Below, one piece after another: positions 1 through 5,158 of a stretch of DNA of 5,300 nucleotides (its first letter is position 1; each line of letters starts with the position of its first letter). The notes under the pieces are model-generated. The model was given only the letters and a program-made list of their open reading frames with translations, was not told where the DNA came from and ran no database searches. The DNA comes from Methanobacteriota archaeon (GTDB lineage: Archaea; Hydrothermarchaeota; Hydrothermarchaeia; Hydrothermarchaeales; BMS3B), in assembly GCA_003229935.1 (NCBI GenBank), contig QIGD01000099.1, forward strand, positions 1 to 5,300, given 5' to 3'. The position numbers were made by a program, and so were the translations under genes.

Positions 1-1
1 A

Positions 2-151
2 TTGCGTCAAGGCATAGGTCAATCTGTTGCAGACAGAGATGTAACAGAAGGGAACACTGATATCCCTAAAGAGGCAACTCCAAGAACGATGGAGACCTCA
101 GAACCCCACGAACTTTATCTTGGGAGTATGTCAGGCAACTCAGTTCAATAA
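2..151 (+). pseudogene. C-terminal tail of a probable IS200/IS605 TnpB (5' part outside window)
   Basis: An open frame enters from the left edge and stops at TAA 149-151, giving 49 residues that end SEPHELYLGSMSGNSVQ. The window shows a low-complexity, Ser/Thr/Glu-rich tail with no catalytic motif. TnpB (RNA-guided nuclease of IS605-type elements) often ends with such an unstructured tail, read through the element's right-end hairpin. A hairpin of the usual type, CCCACGACTTTAGTCGTGGG, would read as a PHD-L-V-V-G-like peptide, and PHELYLG at bases 104-124 looks like a decayed version. The catalytic RuvC part, if present, lies left of the window, so intactness cannot be judged. Identification rests on tail character and the hairpin remnant only. 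A different low-complexity C-terminus is possible. Confidence 0.5.
104..124. repeat. Decayed right-end hairpin of an IS605-type element
   Basis: The stretch CCCCACGAACTTTATCTTGGG keeps the outer CCCA/TGGG pairing, but the inner stem is mismatched. It resembles a worn copy of the intact palindrome CCCACGACT-AA-AGTCGTGGG at 5139-5158 in this window. Such a hairpin near the 3' end of tnpB is the expected subterminal recognition structure of IS200/IS605 elements. Its decay suggests this end is no longer mobile. Confidence 0.4.
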
Positions 152-170
152 AAAAGAACATGGTGGAAAT

Positions 171-683
171 ATGGGCTGTGTATATAGAAATGATGAATCC
201 TGCAATCTTAAAGGATGCGACTGCATAGCTGCTGAGTTGAATGAGTTTACTCAGGAGTATGAAGTGGATTATTTAAAGGAGCAGGAATGCAGTAACTTTA
301 AAAGTGATTCTCCTTTTGGTTTTGATATATTCTCGGCAAATAGGGATAAGGAAGAGAAAAAAGCTAGGGTGAATATAAAGATATTCGGTCAAACTGTACC
401 CTATCAGTGCTCCACAGGTGGCTGCTCGGTGCCAGATTCTCCAGATGTGGATGCCGAACTTCTTCAGGGGTTATTCGATACAAAGTTTGGTCATGGCGTT
501 ATAAATGTGGAATTTTTAGACCTTCTGGGACAAGAAATTGATAAGTATCCAGATATTATTGACCTCGTTTACAATCAGGGAAATAAAAGTCCAATTGTTA
601 CTATTAACAGTGAAATCATGTTTATAGGTGATATTCCTGTGGAAAAAATCAGAAAAAAACTTGAAAGATTTGGGTTTGAATAG
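171..683 (+). CDS. Cys-rich protein with thioredoxin-like (DUF1462/YuzD-like) C-terminal half, 170 aa
   Basis: The function is unknown. ATG 171 is chosen because GGTGG at 162-166 precedes it at normal spacing. A TTG at 120 in the same frame would add 17 residues that only read the transposon end. Residues 1-45 carry cysteines at 3, 11, 16, 18 and 40, a spacing that could bind a metal. Residues 67-170 begin with a beta strand (VNIKIFG), then a Cys-x4-Cys pair (C80, C85) and a helix. They end with SPIVTINSEIMFIGDIP and an IRKKLERFGFE helix, which is the order of a thioredoxin fold with a cis-proline-like position at P141. This ending resembles the DUF1462 family (Bacillus YuzD type). A redox or metal-handling role is inference. 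The gene lies just upstream of the chaperone operon but is separated by a promoter-like gap, so co-transcription is uncertain. Confidence 0.75.
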   Translation: MGCVYRNDESCNLKGCDCIAAELNEFTQEYEVDYLKEQECSNFKSDSPFGFDIFSANRDKEEKKARVNIKIFGQTVPYQCSTGGCSVPDSPDVDAELLQGLFDTKFGHGVINVEFLDLLGQEIDKYPDIIDLVYNQGNKSPIVTINSEIMFIGDIPVEKIRKKLERFGFE

Positions 684-685
684 TG

Positions 686-693
686 AATTATAA
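686..693 (+). promoter_or_regulatory. Candidate TATA box for the grpE-dnaK-dnaJ operon
   Basis: AT-rich ATTATAAT-like sequence lies just after the upstream gene stop. With archaeal spacing of about 25 bases, transcription would start near 715-720, leaving the inverted repeat at 698-712 between TATA box and start site, which is where a repressor would act. A second candidate, AAAAAT followed by CTTTAACT at 714-727, would start transcription near 750. The sequence alone does not decide between them. Confidence 0.35.
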
Positions 694-697
694 TTTT

Positions 698-712
698 CTA
701 ACCTTTCGTTAC
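698..712. promoter_or_regulatory. HSR1-like heat-shock operator, CTAAC-N5-GTTAC
   Basis: The inverted repeat CTAAC-CTTTC-GTTAC sits in the only gap ahead of the chaperone operon. It matches nine of ten bases of the CTAAC-N5-GTTAG motif known for the Archaeoglobus fulgidus heat-shock regulator HSR1. A second, looser palindrome, TAAC-TT-GTTA, lies at 723-732. Repression of the operon by an HSR1-like winged-helix protein, relieved on heat stress, is inference from motif and position. Confidence 0.5.
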
Positions 713-766
713 TAAAAATCTTTAACTTGTTATTAGAATCTTGAAGGTTAATCCAGAGGTGGTTCA

Positions 767-1270
767 GTGAGCTGCGATAATGAAGAGGATGTCAATAAGA
801 GGATAGAAGAGCTGGAGAGAAAGCTCAAAGATGCGGAGAGCAGAGCAGAAGATTATTTAAATCAGCTTAAATATATGAAGGCTGATTTTGAGAACTACAA
901 GAAGAGAGTTTTAAAGGAGAATAAAGAGGAAGTTAGAAAGGAAATTGAAGCTTTTGTTGTTAAACTTCTTGATGTTCTCGATAATCTTGAGAGAGCCCTT
1001 CTGACTGCGAGAACCACAAGGAAGAAAAAGGCACTTGTAGATGGCATAGAGATGGTACATAGAGAGTTTTTCGATATCCTTAAAAAGGAGGGGCTTGAGG
1101 AGATTGAAGCTCTGGGAAAATCTTTTAACCATGGTGAACACGAGTGTCTTGCTGTTGAAGAACTTGATAATTGTAATGACGAGGAAGTCATAGAGGTCTT
1201 TCAGAAAGGGTATATACTCGACGGCAGGGTTATTCGTTATTCAAAGGTAAAAATAGCAAAAAAGAGGTGA
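767..1270 (+). CDS. grpE: GrpE, nucleotide exchange factor of DnaK
   Basis: GrpE releases ADP from DnaK in the cytoplasm and so drives the chaperone cycle. The GTG start at 767 is set by GAGGTGG at 756-762, four bases upstream. The 167-residue protein opens with a charged coiled coil (about residues 5-50) holding the family segment MKADFENYKKRVLKE, followed by helices with DVLDNLERAL. The C-terminal beta head begins around residue 110 with GLEEIEALGKSFNHGEHECLAVEE and closes with EVFQKGYILDGRVIRYSKVKI, the signature end of GrpE. Length is slightly below that of E. coli GrpE because the N-terminal tail is short. The stop TGA overlaps the ribosome binding site of dnaK, so the two genes are translationally linked. 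No hrcA gene or CIRCE element is seen upstream. Confidence 0.97.
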   Translation: MSCDNEEDVNKRIEELERKLKDAESRAEDYLNQLKYMKADFENYKKRVLKENKEEVRKEIEAFVVKLLDVLDNLERALLTARTTRKKKALVDGIEMVHREFFDILKKEGLEEIEALGKSFNHGEHECLAVEELDNCNDEEVIEVFQKGYILDGRVIRYSKVKIAKKR

Positions 1271-1274
1271 TATT

Positions 1275-3218
1275 ATGGCTAAAATTATTGGAATTGATTT
1301 GGGCACAACAAATTCCTGCATGGCAGTGATTGAAGGAGGAGAACCAAGTGTTATTCCCAATGCTGAAGGTGGAAGAACAACACCGAGTATGGTGGGATTC
1401 TCCAAGAAAGGAGAGCGCCTTGTTGGCGTGGCTGCCAAGAAGCAGGCAATTGCAAATCCCGAGAAAACAGTATTCTCAATTAAAAGATTTATAGGAAGGA
1501 AATGGGACGAAGTTCAGGATGAAATAAAGAATGTACCATATAAAGTTGTCAGAGGTTCAAAGAGTGATGTGCGTGTTAAGATAGATGATAAAGAGTATAC
1601 AGCACAGGAAATTTCTGCGATGATTCTTCAGAAGCTCAAAAGTGATGCTGAAGGATATCTTGGTGAGAAGATAACCCAAGCTGTCATAACTGTACCTGCT
1701 TATTTTAATGATTCTCAGAGGCAGGCTACAAAAGATGCTGGAAAAATTGCTGGTTTAGAAGTTCTGAGGATAATAAATGAGCCTACAGCTTCAACACTTG
1801 CCTATGGTCTTGACAAGCAGGAAGAACAGAAGATACTTGTTTATGATTTGGGTGGTGGAACTTTCGATGTGTCAATTCTTGAAACAGGGGATGGTGTATT
1901 TGAGGTTAAGGCTACCTCAGGAGATACACATCTGGGTGGAGACGATTGGGACCAGAGGATTATGGATTATTTGATTGACGAGTTTAGAAATGAAGAGGGT
2001 ATTGATCTCAGGAAGGATAGAATGGCACTTCAGAGGTTGAAGGAAGCTGCTGAGAGGGCAAAGATAGAGCTTTCGGGTGTTACTCAAACAGAAATAAATC
2101 TTCCGTTCATTTCTGCTGGGAGTGATGGTCAGCCCAGGCACATGAATATAACTCTTACAAGAGCAAAATTTGAAGAGATGACCCATGACCTGCTGGAGCG
2201 CACAGTAGGACCCATGAAGCAGGCACTGAAAGATGCCAAGCTTTCCCCTAATGGTATTGATAGAGTTATACTTGTTGGTGGGTCTACAAGAAAGCCTCAG
2301 GTTCAGAAGCTTGTGAAAGAATTCTTCGGAAAAGAACCATATAAGAATATAAACCCCGATGAGTGTGTTGCCATAGGTGCTGCAGTTCAGGCGGGTGTGC
2401 TTGGTGGAGAGATAAAAGATATTCTTCTGCTTGATGTCACTCCTCTCAGTCTGGGCCTTGAGACATATGGCGGGGTTTTCACAAAGATAATTGATAGAAA
2501 CACAACAATACCTACAAAGAAAAGCCAAGTTTTTACAACGGCTGCAGACAACCAGACTTCAGTTGAAGTCCATGTGCTTCAGGGTGAGAGAGCCCTCGCC
2601 AATGGCAACCACTCTCTGGGCAGGTTTATGCTCATTGGAATACCCCCTGCTCCGCGTGGCATGCCTCAGATTGAGGTTACCTTTGATATTGATGCCAATG
2701 GTATTATGAATGTGTCTGCCAAGGACCTTGCCACTGGTAAGGAGCAGAGTATAAAAATTACTGCCACCACAAACCTTAGTGAGGAAGATGTGAATAAGAA
2801 AATTAAGGAGGCAGAGCGCTTTGCAGATGAGGATAGGGAAAGAAAGGAAGCCATAGATGCAAAGAATGAAGCAGAAAGCCTGATTTACACTGCGGAAAAA
2901 ACTCTTGAAGAGTTCAAAGATAAAGTAAATCCTGAAGTGAGAGAGAAAGTTGAGGCTTCTGTTAAGGAGCTTGAAGAAGCTATAAAGGTTGAGGATATAA
3001 GCTCTCTTGATGCAGCAACAGTTAAGGAAAAGTCAGATAGCCTGAGAAATACTCTTCAGGAAATTGGAGCAAGTATGTATCAAAGTGCACAGAGTGCTGC
3101 AGGAGCAGAAGAGAGTGCTGAAGGAGTAGAAGAGAGTGCTGAAGAGAACGGTAGTGAAACCAAGGACGAGAAGGTAGTGGATGCAGAGTTCGAGGATGTA
3201 AAGGATAGTGAGAAATGA
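1275..3218 (+). CDS. dnaK: DnaK, Hsp70 chaperone
   Basis: ATP-driven Hsp70 that binds exposed hydrophobic segments of unfolded proteins, working with DnaJ and GrpE. ATG 1275 follows GAGGTGA at 1264-1270. The 647-residue protein is full length. The nucleotide-binding domain (1-382) has GIDLGTTNS at 6-14, the catalytic lysine K70 in SIKRFIG, DLGGGTFD at 191-198 and VGGSTR near 335. The interdomain linker is DILLLDVTP at 382-390. The substrate domain contains NTTIPTKKS, the VLQGER stretch and PQIEVTFDIDANGI. A helical lid follows, with a tail ending VVDAEFEDVKDSEK, close to the EEVKD-type end of bacterial DnaK. Residues about 77-100 contain the insert typical of Gram-negative-type Hsp70, which most archaeal DnaKs lack, suggesting acquisition from bacteria. 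The tail carries a 21-base tandem duplication. The stop overlaps the dnaJ start. Confidence 0.99.
   Translation: MAKIIGIDLGTTNSCMAVIEGGEPSVIPNAEGGRTTPSMVGFSKKGERLVGVAAKKQAIANPEKTVFSIKRFIGRKWDEVQDEIKNVPYKVVRGSKSDVRVKIDDKEYTAQEISAMILQKLKSDAEGYLGEKITQAVITVPAYFNDSQRQATKDAGKIAGLEVLRIINEPTASTLAYGLDKQEEQKILVYDLGGGTFDVSILETGDGVFEVKATSGDTHLGGDDWDQRIMDYLIDEFRNEEGIDLRKDRMALQRLKEAAERAKIELSGVTQTEINLPFISAGSDGQPRHMNITLTRAKFEEMTHDLLERTVGPMKQALKDAKLSPNGIDRVILVGGSTRKPQVQKLVKEFFGKEPYKNINPDECVAIGAAVQAGVLGGEIKDILLLDVTPLSLGLETYGGVFTKIIDRNTTIPTKKSQVFTTAADNQTSVEVHVLQGERALANGNHSLGRFMLIGIPPAPRGMPQIEVTFDIDANGIMNVSAKDLATGKEQSIKITATTNLSEEDVNKKIKEAERFADEDRERKEAIDAKNEAESLIYTAEKTLEEFKDKVNPEVREKVEASVKELEEAIKVEDISSLDAATVKEKSDSLRNTLQEIGASMYQSAQSAAGAEESAEGVEESAEENGSETKDEKVVDAEFEDVKDSEK
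3102..3143 (+). repeat. 21-bp tandem duplication in the dnaK tail
   Basis: Two 21-base units (3102-3122 and 3123-3143) differ at one base and encode GAEESAE and GVEESAE (residues 610-623). They lie in the flexible acidic tail beyond the lid, where length changes are tolerated. The near-identity suggests a recent slippage event or local duplication. Confidence 0.85.
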
Positions 3219-4342
3219 AGAAGGATTATTATGAAATCCTTGGAGTGAACAGGGATACCTCCAGTGATGAAATAAAGAAGAAATACAGGAAGCTTGCCCT
3301 GAAGTATCACCCAGATAAGAACAAGAGTCCCGAGGCAGAAGAGAAGTTTAAAGAGATAAGTGAAGCATATGCTGTGCTCAGCGATGATGAGAAGCGTAAG
3401 CTTTATGATACGTATGGACACGAGGGGATAGACTCAAGATTCAGCAGAGAGGATATCTTCAGCGGTGTAAATTTTGGAGATGTCTTTTCAGAAGGCTTCG
3501 GCGACTTTTTTGATTTTATTTTTGGCGGAGGTGGTTTAGGAAGGAAAGGTAGAAGGCCAAGAAGAGGTTCTGACTTAAGGTTTGACTTGGAGATTACTCT
3601 TGAAAAAGCCTTTAAGGGCGGTAAAAAGCTTGTGAGCTTTTCAAAGCTTGAGACATGTAAAGTGTGTGGTGGTACTGGAGCAGAGAAAGGTTTGAAGAAG
3701 CAGTGCAAAAAATGCAAAGGCTCTGGTAATATCAGTTTCACAAGGCAGACACTTTTTGGTGTGGTTTCTCAGTACGCTACCTGCCCCAGCTGTAAAGGTT
3801 CTGGAGAGATAATAACAAACCCCTGTAAATCCTGCAATGGTAGTGGAAGAGTTCAGGTTGTAAGGAAGCTGAAGATTAAAATCCCAGCAGGTATAGAGAA
3901 CATGGCAAGGCTCAGGATAGAGGGTGAGGGCGAGCCAGGAGAGGTAGGAGCGCCTCATGGAGACCTATATGTTGTAGTACACATCAAGCCTCATGAGTTC
4001 TTCAGAAGAGAGGGTAGTGACCTCCTCTGCGATATAGATATAACTTTCTCTCAAGCGGCTCTTGGGGCTGAAATTGAAGTTCCAGCTCTCGATAGAATAG
4101 CAAAGCTTAAAATTCATACGTCCACTCAGACACACACTGTTTTTAAAGTTAAAGGTGAAGGTATGCCATATATGAACAGCTCTAGGAGAGGAAATCTATA
4201 CGTAAGAGTTATTGTTAAAACTCCTGAGAAAATTACCCCTGAGATGAAGGCTATTTTTGAAAAAATGGCAGAACAGGAGAAAAGAGTCAACAAAGGCTTA
4301 TTTGAGACGATTGCCAAAGGGGTTAAAGAAGCTTTCAGTTAA
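3215..4342 (+). CDS. dnaJ: DnaJ, type I Hsp40 co-chaperone
   Basis: DnaJ delivers unfolded substrates to DnaK and stimulates its ATPase. The start lies in the ATGA overlap with the dnaK stop (3215-3218). No strong ribosome binding site is seen, so translation probably depends on coupling. The 375-residue protein has all class I parts. The J domain covers 1-70, with HPD at 32-34 and the QKRAAYD-equivalent EKRKLYD at 59-65. A short Gly/Phe region (about 82-109) includes FGGGG. Four zinc-binding CxxCxGxG repeats begin at C148, C164, C190 and C204. The C-terminal substrate domains start with KLKIKIPAGIENMARLRIEGEGE and include HGDLYVVVHIKPHEFFRREG and VFKVKGEGMPY. All eight zinc cysteines are present, so the protein should be functional. 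It is the last gene of the operon. Confidence 0.99.
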   Translation: MKKDYYEILGVNRDTSSDEIKKKYRKLALKYHPDKNKSPEAEEKFKEISEAYAVLSDDEKRKLYDTYGHEGIDSRFSREDIFSGVNFGDVFSEGFGDFFDFIFGGGGLGRKGRRPRRGSDLRFDLEITLEKAFKGGKKLVSFSKLETCKVCGGTGAEKGLKKQCKKCKGSGNISFTRQTLFGVVSQYATCPSCKGSGEIITNPCKSCNGSGRVQVVRKLKIKIPAGIENMARLRIEGEGEPGEVGAPHGDLYVVVHIKPHEFFRREGSDLLCDIDITFSQAALGAEIEVPALDRIAKLKIHTSTQTHTVFKVKGEGMPYMNSSRRGNLYVRVIVKTPEKITPEMKAIFEKMAEQEKRVNKGLFETIAKGVKEAFS

Positions 4343-4428
4343 GTGGAATTTTATCCTGACTTTTGTAATGGAGCCAAGATTGACTCCCAGAAAAAATACA
4401 TAGGACTCAAAGCATTCGTGATCATATT

Positions 4429-4461
4429 AAAAAAGCGATGACAAGTCCATCACGTTTTTTT
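4429..4461 (+). terminator. Transcription terminator of the chaperone operon
   Basis: Six A residues (4429-4434) and GCGATG face CATCACG and seven T residues (4455-4461). The pairing gives a GATG/CATC stem, one G-C pair and an A/T stem, interrupted by two mismatches. The T-tract alone fits archaeal termination. It lies about 110 bases after the dnaJ stop. Confidence 0.5.
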
Positions 4462-4488
4462 GTCCCACACTCATTCTCTACGATAAAG

Positions 4489-4496
4489 ATATATAT
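4489..4496 (+). promoter_or_regulatory. TATA box of the DUF1805 gene
   Basis: ATATATAT is preceded by a purine-rich, BRE-like CGATAAAG. Archaeal spacing puts the transcription start near 4518-4522, leaving a leader of only about ten bases before ATG 4529. This would explain why the GAGGT at 4524-4528 sits against the start codon rather than at normal distance. Confidence 0.45.
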
Positions 4497-4528
4497 CTCT
4501 TTGTTAAAGTTCTTGTTAGTGTTGAGGT

Positions 4529-4750
4529 ATGCAGGTTGAGATGATTGAAATCCAAGGGAAAAAGGCACTGGGTGTAGTTATAGAACTTGGTAAAGCTCCT
4601 ATAGTGTTCATCAGGGCTGACCTTGGTTTTATAATGTGTGGGTTTCTTGACATATCTGTTGCCAATAATATAGGCAAAACCTGTGCTAAGGTCATGGGAG
4701 TGGCCTGCCTCGTGAGAGACAGGGGTAACAGATTGATTAGGAGGCATTGA
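4529..4750 (+). pseudogene. DUF1805-family protein, cut off by a mobile element
   Basis: The 73-codon frame begins MQVEMIEIQGKKALGV and contains the family core KAPIVFIRADLGFIMCGFLD followed by an alanine/valine-rich helix up to KVMGV. DUF1805 proteins (archaeal, and YunC in Bacillus) are small proteins of about 90-105 residues with no settled function. They normally continue past this valine-glycine-valine turn with another 25-35 residues. Here the family sequence stops at about base 4701 and the last 16 codons (ACLVRDRGNRLIRRH) are translated from the left end of the inserted element. The matching bases at 5157-5203 encode ACLVRGKGNRLIRRH in the second element copy, proving that this tail is not gene sequence. 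ATG 4529 is taken from the TATA spacing. ATG 4541 is an alternative start. The truncated product is probably non-functional. Confidence 0.75.
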
Positions 4751-4935
4751 AGAATGCAGAAGTTATTGGTAGAGTTTAATAACACACTAGAGGATGCTCC
4801 TAAAGTTCCCTGCTCTGTAAGTGGGACATTAAACAGAGACAAAAGTCTTAGTGTGCCCTGCATAGTACTGGCCAATAACAACTCCGAAGAGGACCTGCAC
4901 TCTGGCAAGAGTAGGCAGTACTTGAGAGTTTCTGC
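4702..4935 (+). ncRNA. Candidate omega RNA (HEARO-like), copy 1
   Basis: Structured RNA is indicated by three conserved or strong hairpins. The first, at 4704-4723, is CCTGCCTC-GTGA-GAGACAGG with one C/A mismatch. The second pairs CTCTG at 4813-4817 with CAGAG at 4834-4838, present in both copies. The third, at 4895-4918, has a nine-pair stem with a two-base bulge and GGCA loop. After the first hairpin comes GGTAACA and TTGATTAGGAGGCATT, nearly invariant between copies. IscB-associated omega RNAs lie upstream of the iscB start with their guide 5' of the scaffold. Here that guide position would fall on DUF1805 sequence. The 3' limit is approximate. I could not compare with the Rfam HEARO model. 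Confidence 0.45.
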
Positions 4936-5062
4936 GTTAAACATGCATAAGAAACCAATACCTAATAGTAGTGCTAGGAACAGTGAGCAGGTTGAAATAC
5001 CTGCTGGTTTAGACTGGATTAAAAATTATTATACAAATTTTAAAATATGTGAGGTAGGGTAA
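4754..5062 (+). pseudogene. 102-codon frame ending in a probable iscB N-terminal remnant
   Basis: An AGGAGG at 4740-4744 precedes ATG 4754 by a good distance, so the frame looks like a gene. However, the comparison with copy 2 argues against coding in its first third: of ten codon differences over the shared part, about eight change the amino acid, with no third-position bias. Codons 56-76 read YLRVSALNMHKKPIPNSSARN. IscB proteins begin with an RRXRR domain of the form V-LNM-x-KPLMP-x-SP-x-KARKLL, so this looks like a decayed start missing the Met of LMP. The following 26 residues match nothing I recognise, and no RuvC or HNH part exists. Best read as omega RNA plus broken iscB start. Confidence 0.4.
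4895..4918 (+). other. Strong hairpin just upstream of the iscB-like peptide
   Basis: CTGC-ACTCT pairs with AGAGT and GCAG across a GGCA loop, with AG bulged at 4913-4914. Nine pairs in 24 bases is a stable structure. In IscB loci the 3' part of the omega RNA lies at this position, against the start of the nuclease gene. Confidence 0.6.
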
Positions 5063-5098
5063 TTCCTCCACCCATTGAAATGGGTGGTCCCATTACCC
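5057..5098. repeat. Nested 42-bp palindrome (16 pairs)
   Basis: The inner stem CCACCCATT (5068-5076) pairs with AATGGGTGG (5079-5087). The outer stem GGGTAAT (5057-5063) pairs with ATTACCC (5092-5098), across a symmetrical TCCT/TCCC internal loop. It could be a recognition structure of the element's end or a terminator. The first bases overlap the stop of the 102-codon frame. Confidence 0.8.
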
Positions 5099-5138
5099 AG
5101 ATTATTATGAAACTTGGAGTATGGCAAGGCGTCAATCA

Positions 5139-5158
5139 CCCACGACTAAAGTCGTGGG
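5139..5158. repeat. Right-end hairpin of the first element, IS605 type
   Basis: A perfect inverted repeat CCCACGACT-AA-AGTCGTGGG has nine pairs. Hairpins of exactly this style mark the ends of archaeal and bacterial IS200/IS605 elements, where the single-strand transposase binds them. Its last bases coincide with the point where similarity between the two element copies begins, which makes it the junction of the tandem pair. Confidence 0.65.

Larger units (their letters stand above)
4343..4528. other. Intergenic region after dnaJ
   Basis: No gene is seen on either strand. It holds an imperfect inverted repeat, GGAG...CTCC at 4370-4387 (seven pairs, one mismatch, no T-tract after it). It also holds the terminator-like structure at 4429-4461 and a TATA box at 4489-4496 for the next gene. 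The region therefore separates two transcription units. Confidence 0.6.
4702..5158 (+). mobile_element. Compact IscB/HEARO-like element, first copy (internally deleted)
   Basis: The unit starts where DUF1805 homology ends and finishes with the palindrome at 5139-5158, directly against the start of a second copy. It contains, in order, a structured RNA-like left part, a short peptide resembling the beginning of IscB, an AT-rich stretch, a nested palindrome (5057-5098) and the end hairpin. A full IscB element carries a nuclease gene of more than 1 kb that is absent here, so this would be a MITE-like deletion derivative depending on a nuclease or transposase elsewhere. The boundaries are set by the repeat alignment and gene interruption. 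The family name is inference. Confidence 0.55.

Noticed and set aside
120..170. TTG at 120 as the start of the Cys-rich protein
   Set aside because: The extra 17 residues translate the transposon end. ATG 171 has its own GGTGG at proper distance.
684..766. CIRCE operator (HrcA site)
   Set aside because: No TTAGCACTC-N9-GAGTGCTAA is present before grpE. The repeat there is of CTAAC-N5-GTTAC type.
1917..2528. Long open frame of 203 codons on the minus strand inside dnaK
   Set aside because: It lies wholly opposite a certain dnaK, resembles no known family and is explained by dnaK codon use.
4370..4387. GGAG...CTCC hairpin as terminator of dnaJ
   Set aside because: No T-tract follows it. The structure at 4429-4461 is the better candidate.
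4702..4750. Last 16 codons of the DUF1805 frame as a genuine protein end
   Set aside because: The same bases and reading frame recur at 5157-5205 outside any DUF1805 gene, so they belong to the repeat.
4516..4944. 142-codon minus-strand frame across DUF1805 and the element
   Set aside because: It spans the DUF1805/element junction, so it cannot be an ancestral gene, and it has low-complexity, leucine/serine-rich content without family features.
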